Source: Pseudomonas nitroreducens (GTDB lineage: Bacteria; Pseudomonadota; Gammaproteobacteria; Pseudomonadales; Pseudomonadaceae). Taken from it: DNA of 34,367 bases. Within the stretch, counting starts at the first letter, position 1, and each line of letters begins with the position of its first letter. Made by a program: the position numbers and the translations under genes. The stretch is from NCBI RefSeq assembly GCF_014204515.1, contig NZ_JACHLI010000052.1, positions 1 to 34,367 on the forward strand, written 5' to 3'. The notes beneath the pieces were generated by a model. The model ran no database searches, had not been told where the DNA came from, and saw nothing but the letters and a program-made list of their open reading frames with translations. Positions 24,626-31,975 of the stretch are shown in pieces.

Positions 24626-25134
24626 CAGGGGGCGCTCCGCTCCGGGTCGAGGATCAGTTGCATGAAGGTCAGGTCCAGCCAGCGGCCGAACTTCTGGCCC
24701 ACCTGGGGCATCTGTCCGCTGGTGATGAAGCCGAGGCGCTCGTGCAGGCGGATCGATGCGCTGTTGCCGCTCTCGATGGCCGCGACCATCACGTGCAGGC
24801 CCTGGGCACGGGCGCGCTCGATCAGCGCCTGCATCAGCAGCGGGCCGAGACCCTTGCCGCGCTGGTCGGCACGCACGTAGACCGAGTGTTCGACCGTCTC
24901 GCGAAAGCCGTCGAAGGCGCGCCACGGGCCGTAGCTGGCGTAGCCCACCACCTCGCCGCCGTCTTCGGCCACGATCACCGGGAAGCCCTGCTGCGCGCGC
25001 AGCTCAAGCCAGGCGCGGCGGTTCTCCAGGTCGATGGCGACCTCGTTCCAGATGGCGGTGGTATTGAGCACGGCGTCGTTGTAGATGTCGCGCAGACTGC
25101 CGAGGTCGGCTTGGCTGGCGTCGCGGATGTGCAT
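24625..25134 (-). CDS. Pat-type GNAT acetyltransferase
   Basis: This 169-residue enzyme matches the phosphinothricin/methionine sulfoximine N-acetyltransferase subgroup: YNDAVLNTTAIWNE near the N-terminus, SVYVRADQRGKGLG for acetyl-CoA, and IESGNSASIRLHERLGF. It corresponds to PAO1 PA4866, which lies in the same place between ureA and ureB. The ATG at 25134 is chosen over the longer open frame because AAGGA precedes it and MHIRDASQADL is the family start. The preceding 65 bp contain a dispersed palindrome. Confidence 0.88.
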   Translation of the reverse strand: MHIRDASQADLGSLRDIYNDAVLNTTAIWNEVAIDLENRRAWLELRAQQGFPVIVAEDGGEVVGYASYGPWRAFDGFRETVEHSVYVRADQRGKGLGPLLMQALIERARAQGLHVMVAAIESGNSASIRLHERLGFITSGQMPQVGQKFGRWLDLTFMQLILDPERSAP

Positions 25135-25150
25135 GGCGGTTCCTTGTTTC

Positions 25151-25183
25151 GTAGGGCGGATGAAGCGGGACGCTTTATCCGCC
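25151..25183. repeat. GTAGGGCGGAT palindromic repeat between ureA and Pat gene
   Basis: A 33-bp imperfect palindrome (GTAGGGCGGATGAAGCG...CGCTTTATCCGCC) of the same family as 27350-27442. It sits in the ure operon and leaves coding sequence intact. Confidence 0.75.
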
Positions 25184-25199
25184 GATTTCATCTTGTAGA

Positions 25200-25502
25200 T
25201 CAGGCGATCGGCTGGTGCACGGTGACCAGCTTGGTGCCGTCCGGGAAGGTGGCTTCCACCTGGATTTCCGGGATCATTTCCGGCACGCCTTCCATCACCT
25301 GATCGCGGGACAGCAGCGTGGTGCCGTAGTGCATCAGGTCGGCGACCGTCTGGCCATCCCGCGCGCCTTCGAGCAGCGCGGCGGAGATCAGCGCCACGGC
25401 CTCCGGGTAGTTGAGCTTCACACCTCGGGCGAGGCGGCGCTCGGCGACCAGGCCGGCGGTGAAGATCAGCAGCTTGTCCTTCTCGCGGGGAGTCAGGTCC
25501 AT
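25200..25502 (-). CDS. ureA: UreA, urease gamma subunit
   Basis: This 100-residue subunit has the family pattern MDLTPREKDKLLIFTAGLVA, LNYPEAVALI and the C-terminal VEATFPDGTKLVTVHQPI. It is a structural subunit with no active-site residues. It starts one base after the ureD stop, so the two are cotranscribed and probably translationally linked. Confidence 0.95.
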   Translation of the reverse strand: MDLTPREKDKLLIFTAGLVAERRLARGVKLNYPEAVALISAALLEGARDGQTVADLMHYGTTLLSRDQVMEGVPEMIPEIQVEATFPDGTKLVTVHQPIA

Positions 25503-25503
25503 C

Positions 25504-26337
25504 TCAGGTGCTCCAAATTCTTGGTGGAACGGCTTCGCGGCCGAGCAGCGCGGGCCGCAGCCGGCGCCACAGTTCGATGAGCCAGGCGCGGGCGTGCAGC
25601 GCCTCATGGGCGAGGCAGCGGGCGACCACCAGGCCGGGCAGTTGGGTGAGGTTGCCGCGCCCCTGGCAGGGGATGGCGCGGCAGGCTTCGATCAGCGTCG
25701 CGTCGATCTGCCCGCTGGCGATCAGCGTCGCCATCACCGGGTAGCCGGCGAGGCCGATGGGCGAGTCGAGCAGGCCGTCGTTACCCGTTACGCGCTGGCG
25801 TTCGTGCCACAGGCGCTGGCCGTCGCGGCGGATGTCCAGGGCGGCGCTGAAGTGGCCGTCGTCGAAACGCTCGCCGCTGGCCGGGCGGCCGAGGGCGACC
25901 ACGTCCCAGTAGAACAGGCGGGCGTCGGCTTCGAGGTCGATGCGGGTGGTCAGCTCGGTCTGGGCGCCGGAGTAGACGATGGTTTCCTGCGGCAGCCATT
26001 CCAGCGTGGCGCCGGGAGCGACGCGGATAGCCAGCTGCTGCGTGGCCGGGCAGTTGGCGCGGTACCACTTGGCCGCGCCAGGGCTGGTGAGTTGCGCCCA
26101 GCTGTCCGCGCCGGCGTGGATATCCAGCTTCAGTGTGTCACCGCCAGCGATGCCGCCGGGCGGGTGCACGACGATGTGCTGGCAGACCTGCGGCCCTTCC
26201 GCGTACAGGTGTTTCTGCACCCGCAGCGGCCCCAGATGGCGCCGGGTGAGCGGCCGCGTGCTGTCGCCGCTGCGCGCGTAGGCGAGTTCCAGCTCGGCGT
26301 GCCAGGCGGGGTGGAAGAGGGTGGCCGGTGCGTTCAT
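25504..26337 (-). CDS. ureD: UreD, urease accessory protein
   Basis: This 277-residue nickel-loading scaffold (with UreF and UreG it activates apo-urease) shows the family features HPPGGIAGGD near residue 60, SPGAAKWYR near 85 and ETIVYSGA near 113. It is the first gene of the ure operon. A sigma-54 promoter at 26371 would start the transcript only about 23 bases before this ATG. UreE, UreF and UreG are not in the window. Confidence 0.94.
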   Translation of the reverse strand: MNAPATLFHPAWHAELELAYARSGDSTRPLTRRHLGPLRVQKHLYAEGPQVCQHIVVHPPGGIAGGDTLKLDIHAGADSWAQLTSPGAAKWYRANCPATQQLAIRVAPGATLEWLPQETIVYSGAQTELTTRIDLEADARLFYWDVVALGRPASGERFDDGHFSAALDIRRDGQRLWHERQRVTGNDGLLDSPIGLAGYPVMATLIASGQIDATLIEACRAIPCQGRGNLTQLPGLVVARCLAHEALHARAWLIELWRRLRPALLGREAVPPRIWST

Positions 26338-26370
26338 GGGCAGCTGCGAAACCAGGGATGCACAGGACAG

Positions 26371-26386
26371 AGCAATCAGCGTGCCG
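26371..26386 (-). promoter_or_regulatory. Sigma-54 promoter of ureD
   Basis: The minus strand reads CGGCACGCTGATTGCT, which matches the -24/-12 consensus TGGCACG-N4-TTGC except for the first T. GG and GC are exactly ten bases apart. The predicted start is near 26360. It points to nitrogen-controlled, RpoN-dependent expression. Confidence 0.8.
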
Positions 26387-26487
26387 GGCGCGCCAGGATA
26401 GTGCGCTGGTCGTTGTCGACGACGGGAAGATCAGGCGGGCGGGGGATCGGAGCGGAAAAGCGGGATTGTCCGATCGGTCAGGTAAGG

Positions 26488-26502
26488 GCGCTTTTGCGGT
26501 GC
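26488..26502. promoter_or_regulatory. Second, weaker NtrC-like site for ureD
   Basis: GCGCTTTTGCGGTGC keeps one perfect half-site (GGTGC) and a partial one (GCGCT). Its centre is 30 bp, close to three helical turns, from the stronger site at 26518, which is the usual arrangement of paired NtrC sites. Confidence 0.5.
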
Positions 26503-26517
26503 ATCGCCCGCATGAGT

Positions 26518-26532
26518 GCACCCAATCGGTGC
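26518..26532. promoter_or_regulatory. NtrC-binding site for ureD
   Basis: GCACCCAATCGGTGC has the perfect NtrC arms GCACC-N5-GGTGC. It lies about 165 bp upstream of the predicted sigma-54 start, a normal enhancer distance. It abuts a REP unit that begins at 26533. Confidence 0.78.
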
Positions 26533-26608
26533 GTAGGAGCGGACTCTGTCCGCGATAGCTTCGCCCCCGCGCGGCGGCAGGCATGATCGCGGATGAATCC
26601 GCTCCTAC
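26533..26608. repeat. REP pair between ureD and a GNAT gene
   Basis: Inverted units at 26533-26556 and 26586-26608 of the GTAGGAGCGGA type. They end 12 bp before the GNAT stop codon at 26621. Confidence 0.85.
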
Positions 26609-26620
26609 AAGAGCCGGGCC

Positions 26621-27073
26621 TCAGCCCAGCTGCTTGCGCATGTACACCCGGCGGAAGCCGTTCTCCACCTTGCGTGCGTATTCCTGGTAGCCGTTCTTCG
26701 CGTACAGCTCGATGTTCTCCACCATGCGTTCGTTGGTGTAGAGGTACAGCGAGCTGAAGCCCAGCTGGGTGGCGGTGGCTTCGGCGTGGATCAGCAGTTC
26801 GCGGCCGATGCCCTGGCCGGCGCATTCGGGCAGCACGGCGATGTTGTCGAGCAGGAAGCCCTCGTCGGTTTCACGCATCACCAGCAGGCCCACCGGCGCG
26901 CCGTCCTGCTCGGCGATCAGCACGCGGTCTTCGGCGATGATCGCGTGGTAGTCATCCAGCATCGGCCCCGGCTTGCGGCCGAGCTTGGGAATCCACTGGG
27001 CGTAGGCGGCAGCCACGCAGACTGCGGCGAAACCGGCGTCATCGTTGACGGCGGGGCGCAGGACGAGGGGCAT
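26621..27073 (-). CDS. GNAT acetyltransferase
   Basis: This 150-residue GNAT enzyme has the acetyl-CoA loop CAGQGIG (in VLPECAGQGIGRELL) and an ELYAKNGYQEY strand. GGAG six bases before the ATG at 27073 (MPLVLRPAVNDDAG) supports the start; the frame stays open to 27280 but without a binding site. It lies between the urt and ure operons, separated from each by repeats. The substrate is unknown. Confidence 0.82.
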   Translation of the reverse strand: MPLVLRPAVNDDAGFAAVCVAAAYAQWIPKLGRKPGPMLDDYHAIIAEDRVLIAEQDGAPVGLLVMRETDEGFLLDNIAVLPECAGQGIGRELLIHAEATATQLGFSSLYLYTNERMVENIELYAKNGYQEYARKVENGFRRVYMRKQLG

Positions 27074-27206
27074 GACGAACTCCGGAAAAAACAGTACGGG
27101 GCCTGGCAGCTTGCCATCGGCCGGCGTTGTTCGCCAGTGACAGGTCGTCTCGGGGTACGGGCGGTTCGCGAGCAGCCTCCTGCACGATACTTCTCCGCTC
27201 GGGCCG

Positions 27207-27322
27207 CCCCTCACCCCAGCCCTCTCCCAAGGGAGAGGGGGCCGTATGGAGCAGGATGAAACCATGGCGTCAGCCGGCACAGTCTGCCCCTCTCCCTGAG
27301 GGAGAGGGCTGGGGTGAGGGGG
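27207..27322. repeat. Dispersed nested-palindrome repeat, copy C
   Basis: The best-preserved copy. Left end CCCCTCACCCCAGCCCTCTC with an inner hairpin, right end AGGGCTGGGGTGAGGGGGGG, so the terminal inverted repeats are near perfect. The core has GCAGGATGAAACC and GCGTCAGCCGGCAC. Confidence 0.8.
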
Positions 27323-27349
27323 GGAAGCCCGGGCACAGCAGCCAACCCC

Positions 27350-27442
27350 GTAGGGCGCATAACGCCCCGGGCGTTATCCGCCGATCCTCACCTCCACGAG
27401 GCAGCAATGGCGGATAAAGCGTGCCGCTTTATGCGCCCTACG
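27350..27442. repeat. Inverted pair of GTAGGGCGCAT repeats
   Basis: Units at 27350-27383 (GTAGGGCGCATAACGC...TTATCCGCC) and 27408-27442 (inverse, ending TTTATGCGCCCTACG) form an imperfect inverted pair just downstream of urtE. Copy C and this pair account for nearly all of 27074-27454; no gene is seen there. Confidence 0.8.
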
Positions 27443-27454
27443 CGGGGTACCGGC

Positions 27455-28153
27455 TCAGATCGCCACCAGACCGCGCACGCCGTCGTTTTCCATGTCCGCG
27501 CCACGGCCCTGCTGGACGATTTCGCCGCGGGACATCACCAGGTACTGGTCAGCCAGCTCGGCGGCGAAGTCGTAGAACTGCTCCACCAGCAGGATGGCCA
27601 TGTCGCCGCGTTCGGCGAGCTTCCTGATCACCGCGCCGATCTCCTTGATCACCGAGGGCTGAATGCCTTCGGTGGGCTCGTCGAGGATCAGCAGGCGCGG
27701 CTTGCTGGCCAGTGCTCGGCCGATGGCCAGCTGTTGCTGCTGGCCGCCGGAGAGGTCACCGCCCCGGCGCTGCTTCATCTCGCGCAGCACCGGAAAGAGT
27801 TCGTAGATGTGCTCGGGCACCGCCTTGGCCTCGCCGGCGCGGAAGCGCGACAGGCCCATCAGCAGGTTTTCCTCCACGGTGAGACGCGGAAAGATTTCCC
27901 GACCCTGGGGCACGTAGGCGATGCCGGCGTGCACGCGCTGATGCGGCTTGAAACCGGTGATCGGCTTGCCCTCCCAGCTGACCTTGCCGTCCTTGGCGGG
28001 CACCAGGCCCATCAGGCAGCGCAGCAGGGTGGTCTTGCCCACGCCGTTGCGCCCGAGCAGGCAGGTGACCTCGCCGATCTTCGCGTCGAACGACAGGCCA
28101 CGCAGGATGTGGCTGCCGCCGTAGTACTGGTGCAGTTTGTCGACTTGCAGCAT
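27455..28153 (-). CDS. urtE: UrtE, urea ABC transporter ATPase
   Basis: This 232-residue LivF-type ATPase has Walker A GRNGVGKTT, signature LSGGQQQQLA and Walker B LLILDEP. It pairs with UrtD on the UrtBC channel at the inner membrane. The ATG at 28153 (MLQVDKLHQYYGG) is chosen as the standard family start; the open frame upstream runs into a repeat. It is the last urt gene, with 150 bp separating it from urtD. Confidence 0.92.
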   Translation of the reverse strand: MLQVDKLHQYYGGSHILRGLSFDAKIGEVTCLLGRNGVGKTTLLRCLMGLVPAKDGKVSWEGKPITGFKPHQRVHAGIAYVPQGREIFPRLTVEENLLMGLSRFRAGEAKAVPEHIYELFPVLREMKQRRGGDLSGGQQQQLAIGRALASKPRLLILDEPTEGIQPSVIKEIGAVIRKLAERGDMAILLVEQFYDFAAELADQYLVMSRGEIVQQGRGADMENDGVRGLVAI

Positions 28154-28199
28154 GGGTTTGTTCCTTGATGTCCATGGGCGCTTGGCGCGCTTCGAGAGC

Positions 28200-28292
28200 T
28201 GTTGGGTATCGCTGCGCTCCACGCCAACCTACGCCGTGCCTCACGGCTAACCTTGTACGTAGGATGGGTGGAGCGCAGCGATACCCATGCTG
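28200..28292. repeat. Inverted repeat pair inside the urt operon
   Basis: GGGTATCGCTGCGCTCCAC (from 28204) and its inverse GTGGAGCGCAGCGATACCC (ending 28288) flank a 45-bp spacer. This is another dispersed palindrome family, inserted between urtD and urtE. Confidence 0.8.
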
Positions 28293-28303
28293 TGCAGCGA
28301 GCG

Positions 28304-29158
28304 TCAGCGCCCCAGATAAACCTCGATCACCTGCTCGTTCGCCTGCACGTCCTCCAGTGAACCCTCGGCCAGCACATGCCCCTGGTGCAGCACGCTGACA
28401 TGGTCGGCGATGCTGCCGACGAAGCCCATGTCGTGCTCCACCACCATCAGCGAGTGCTGGCCGGCGAGGGACTTGAACAGCTCGGCGGTGAACTCGGTTT
28501 CGGCGTCGGTCATGCCCGCCACCGGCTCGTCCAGCAGCAGGAGTTGCGGCTCCTGCACCAGCAGCATGCCGATCTCCAGGAACTGCTTCTGCCCGTGGGA
28601 GAGCAGCCCGGCGGGGCGGTTGCGCGACTCGCGCAGGCGGATGGTGCTGAGTACTTCCTCGATGCGGTCCTTCTGCGCGCCGGAGAGCTTCGCCCGCAGG
28701 CTGGCCCACACCGACTTGTCGGTCTTCTGCGCGAGCTCCAGGTTCTCGAACACGCTGAGCGCCTCGAACACCGTGGGTTTCTGGAACTTGCGGCCGATGC
28801 CGGCCTGGGCGATCTCCACCTCGCTCATGCGGGTGAGGTCGAGGGTCTCGCCGAAGAACGCCTTGCCGTTGTCCGGGCGGGTCTTGCCGGTGATCACGTC
28901 CATCAGCGTGGTCTTGCCCGCGCCGTTTGGCCCGATGATGCAGCGCAGTTCGCCAACGCCGATGTACAGCGTCAGGTCGCGCAGGGCGCGAAAGCCATCG
29001 AAGCTGACGTTGATGTCTTCCAGGGTCAGGATGGTGCCGTGGCGCACGTCCAGCTGGCCGCTGGCGCTCGAGCCGATGCCGATGGCATCGCGGCTGGCGC
29101 CCGGATCGCGGTTGGGGTCATAGGCCGGTTCCAGCATCAGGTGGGGTACTGCTCTCAT
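28304..29158 (-). CDS. urtD: UrtD, urea ABC transporter ATPase
   Basis: This 284-residue LivG-type ATPase has Walker A GPNGAGKTT, signature LSHGQKQ and Walker B LLLLDEP. An N-terminal extension of about 40 residues precedes the ATPase core. Its start overlaps the urtC stop (ATGA at 29155-29158). It works with UrtE. Confidence 0.93.
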   Translation of the reverse strand: MRAVPHLMLEPAYDPNRDPGASRDAIGIGSSASGQLDVRHGTILTLEDINVSFDGFRALRDLTLYIGVGELRCIIGPNGAGKTTLMDVITGKTRPDNGKAFFGETLDLTRMSEVEIAQAGIGRKFQKPTVFEALSVFENLELAQKTDKSVWASLRAKLSGAQKDRIEEVLSTIRLRESRNRPAGLLSHGQKQFLEIGMLLVQEPQLLLLDEPVAGMTDAETEFTAELFKSLAGQHSLMVVEHDMGFVGSIADHVSVLHQGHVLAEGSLEDVQANEQVIEVYLGR

Positions 29159-30234
29159 TGCTCTTTCTCCCGCTTGATCAGGCCAAGGATGCCGCGCGGC
29201 AGGTACAGGGTGACGACGATGAACAGCGCGCCAAGGAAGAACAGCCAGTACTCGGGGAAGGCCACGGTGAACCAGCTCTTCGCGCCGTTCACCACGCCGG
29301 CGCCCAGCAGCGGGCCGATCAGCGTGCCACGCCCGCCCAGGGCGACCCAGACGGCGGCTTCGATGGAGTTGGTCGGCGACATTTCGCTGGGGTTGATGAT
29401 GCCTACCAGCGGCACGAACAGCGCGCCGGCCAGGCCGCAGAGCACAGCGCTCAGGGTCCAGACGAACAGCTTGTAGCCGCGCGGGTCGTAGCCGCAGAAC
29501 ATCAGGCGGTTTTCCGCGTCACGTAGCGCGGTGAGCACTCGGCCGAACTTGCTGCGCGCCAGGGCGAAGCCGATGGCCAGGCTCGCCGCCAGCAGCAGGA
29601 CGATGGCGATGAACAGCGCCGCACGGGTGCCCGGTGCGGTAATGGAAAAGCCCAGGATGCTGCGGAAGTTGGTGAAGCCGTTGTTGCCGCCGAAACCTGT
29701 CTCGTTGCGGAAGAACAGCAGCATGCCGGCGAAGGTCAGCGCCTGGGTCATGATCGAGAAGTACACGCCCTTGATCCGCGAGCGGAAGGCGAAGAAGCCG
29801 AACACCAGGGCCAGCAGGCCGGGCGCCAGCACCACCAGGCACAGCGCCCAGAGGAAGTGCTGGGTGCCGGCCCAGTACCAGGGCAGCTCGGTCCAGGAGA
29901 GGAAGGTCATGAACGCCGGCAACTGGTTGCCGGCCGCCTCGCGCATCAGGTACATGCCCATGGCGTAGCCGCCCAGGGCGAAGAACAGCCCGTGGCCCAG
30001 GGACAGCAGGCCTGCATAGCCCCAGACCAGGTCCAGCGCCAGGGCGACGATGGCGTAGCAGAGGATCTTGCCGGTGAGCGTCAGGCCGTAGGCGGACAGG
30101 TGCAGTGGATTGCTCTCCGGCAACAGATGCAGCAGCGGCAGGATCAGCAGCGCGACCAGCACGGTGCCGACCAGGCTGGCGGTGAGTTTCGGGCCGGCCT
30201 TCTGCGCGGCCGTCACGGTGAGTGGCTGGTTCAA
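29155..30234 (-). CDS. urtC: UrtC, urea ABC transporter permease
   Basis: This 359-residue LivM-type permease has about ten hydrophobic segments and the family loop GYAGLLSLGHGLFFALGGYA. The start is TTG at 30234 (reads MNQPLTVTAAQ). It overlaps the urtB stop in TTGA and has GGGAGG eight bases upstream. No ATG is available before residue 95 in frame, and the longer open frame upstream is a shadow of urtB. Confidence 0.92.
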   Translation of the reverse strand: MNQPLTVTAAQKAGPKLTASLVGTVLVALLILPLLHLLPESNPLHLSAYGLTLTGKILCYAIVALALDLVWGYAGLLSLGHGLFFALGGYAMGMYLMREAAGNQLPAFMTFLSWTELPWYWAGTQHFLWALCLVVLAPGLLALVFGFFAFRSRIKGVYFSIMTQALTFAGMLLFFRNETGFGGNNGFTNFRSILGFSITAPGTRAALFIAIVLLLAASLAIGFALARSKFGRVLTALRDAENRLMFCGYDPRGYKLFVWTLSAVLCGLAGALFVPLVGIINPSEMSPTNSIEAAVWVALGGRGTLIGPLLGAGVVNGAKSWFTVAFPEYWLFFLGALFIVVTLYLPRGILGLIKREKEQ

Positions 30235-31817
30235 TCGATGACCCTCCCTTTCAGAGCGAAGAGCCCCTGCGGACGTTTCTGGATGAACAGGATGATCAGC
30301 GCGAGGATCAGGATCTTGCCCAGCACCGCGCCGATCTGCGGTTCGAGGATCTTGTTCGCCACGCCCAGGCCGAAGGCGGCGAGCACGCTGCCGGCGAGCT
30401 GGCCGACGCCACCGAGCACCACGACGAGGAACGAGTCGATGATGTAGCTCTGGCCCAGGTCCGGACCGACGTTGCCGACCTGCGACAGCGCCACCCCGCC
30501 CAGGCCGGCGATGCCCGAGCCGAGGCCGAAGGCGAGCATGTCCACGCGGCCGGTGGGCACGCCGCAGCAGGCCGCCATGTTGCGGTTCTGGGTGACGGCG
30601 CGGACGTTCAGGCCGAGGCGCGTGCGGTTGAGCAGCAGCCAGGTCAGCGCCAGCACGAACAGCGCGAAGCCAATGATGACGATGCGGTTCCATGGCAGCA
30701 CGAGGTTGGGCAGCACCTGGATGCCGCCGGACAGCCACGCCGGGTTGGCCACCTCGACGTTCTGCGCGCCGAACAGTACGCGCACCAGCTGGATCAGCAC
30801 CAGGCTGATGCCCCAGGTGGCGAGCAGGGTTTCCAGCGGGCGGCCGTAGAGATGGCGGATCACCGTGCGCTCCAGGGCCATGCCGATGCACGCGGTGACC
30901 AGGAAGGCCACCGGCAGCGCCAGCAGCGGGTACAGCTCCAGAATTCCCGGTGCGAAACGCTGGCAGAGCAACTGCACCACATAGGTGGAGTAGGCGCCGA
31001 GCATCAGCATCTCGCCGTGGGCCATGTTGATCACCCCCAGCAGCCCGTAGGTGATCGCCAGGCCGAGGGCCGCGAGCAGCAGGATCGAGCCCAGCGACAG
31101 GCCGCTGAAGGCCTGGCCGAACAGGTCGCCGACCAGCAGCCGGCGCTTGACCTGGCCGAGGCTGGTGGCGGCGGCGGTGCGTACCGAGTCGTCGGGTTCG
31201 ACGGTGGGGTCGAGGAGGTTTTCCAGCCGGGTACGTGCCTGCGGATCGCCGGATTCTCCCAGCAGGCGCACGGCGGACAGCCGCACCGCCGGAGCCGGGT
31301 CGGCCAGTTGCAGGTTGGCCAGGGCCAGTTGCAGGGCGGCTTTGACGGCGTCGTCGGATTCTTCGTTGAGGCGGTATTCGAGCAGCGTGCGTTGCGCCGG
31401 GCGGGCGCTTTTCTGCAATTGACGCGCAGCTTCCAGGCGCACGTCGGCGCTGTCGGCCACCAACTGGTGGCTGGCCATGGCGGTGTTCACCAGGCCGCGC
31501 AGGCGGTTGTTCAGGCGCAGCTTGTCAGGCTCGCCGACCGGCGCGGCGCTGCCGTCGGCGGCGTGGTACTGGTCATCGTCGCCGAGCAGGAAGGCGCGGT
31601 TCTGCGCATCGAGCGCCAGGCGCCCGGACTGGATGGCCTGCAGCAGCGGCAGGCGATCGGCGTCGGGGGCGGCGGCCCATTGTTCGAGCAGTCTGGCGCG
31701 GGCGTCGTTGTCGGCGCCGGCGAAGTCCTGCGCGGGGCTGGCGAAGGCGAGCTGCGGCAACAGCAGGGCCAGCGCGAGGGCGCAGAGGCGGAGCAGGTGG
31801 GGCAGGGCAGTGAGCAT
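30231..31817 (-). CDS. urtB: UrtB, urea ABC transporter permease
   Basis: This 528-residue protein has a signal-like N-terminus (residues 1-26) and a helical, HEAT-like periplasmic region (about 27-225), which is typical of UrtB in proteobacteria. The LivH-type permease follows (about 235-528, with GVINMAHGEMLMLGAY). It forms the channel with UrtC. The start at 31817 gives the signal sequence directly. A dispersed repeat separates it from urtA. Confidence 0.92.
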   Translation of the reverse strand: MLTALPHLLRLCALALALLLPQLAFASPAQDFAGADNDARARLLEQWAAAPDADRLPLLQAIQSGRLALDAQNRAFLLGDDDQYHAADGSAAPVGEPDKLRLNNRLRGLVNTAMASHQLVADSADVRLEAARQLQKSARPAQRTLLEYRLNEESDDAVKAALQLALANLQLADPAPAVRLSAVRLLGESGDPQARTRLENLLDPTVEPDDSVRTAAATSLGQVKRRLLVGDLFGQAFSGLSLGSILLLAALGLAITYGLLGVINMAHGEMLMLGAYSTYVVQLLCQRFAPGILELYPLLALPVAFLVTACIGMALERTVIRHLYGRPLETLLATWGISLVLIQLVRVLFGAQNVEVANPAWLSGGIQVLPNLVLPWNRIVIIGFALFVLALTWLLLNRTRLGLNVRAVTQNRNMAACCGVPTGRVDMLAFGLGSGIAGLGGVALSQVGNVGPDLGQSYIIDSFLVVVLGGVGQLAGSVLAAFGLGVANKILEPQIGAVLGKILILALIILFIQKRPQGLFALKGRVID

Positions 31818-31849
31818 TGGCAGTTCCCGGCACGCTGGAGTCTGGGATT

Positions 31850-31961
31850 CCCTCACCCCGGCCCTCTCCCGGAGGGAGAGGGGGAAGAGCGGATCGGAGC
31901 GCGAACCTGACGCTCGCACCGGCCGGTCCCCTCTCCCTCTGGGAGAGGGTTAGGGTGAGGG
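31850..31961. repeat. Dispersed nested-palindrome repeat, copy D
   Basis: Ends CCCTCACCCCGGCCCTCTCC and GAGAGGGTTAGGGTGAGGG form the terminal inverted repeats. The core is more diverged than in copies A-C. It fills the urtA-urtB gap, where it could act as an mRNA stem-loop that favours urtA expression. Confidence 0.72.
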
Positions 31962-31975
31962 CGCTCTCAGGGAGA

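Noticed and set aside
30235..30891. Long open frame joined to the front of urtC
   Set aside because: It is an out-of-frame shadow of urtB, arginine- and proline-rich, with no membrane segments.
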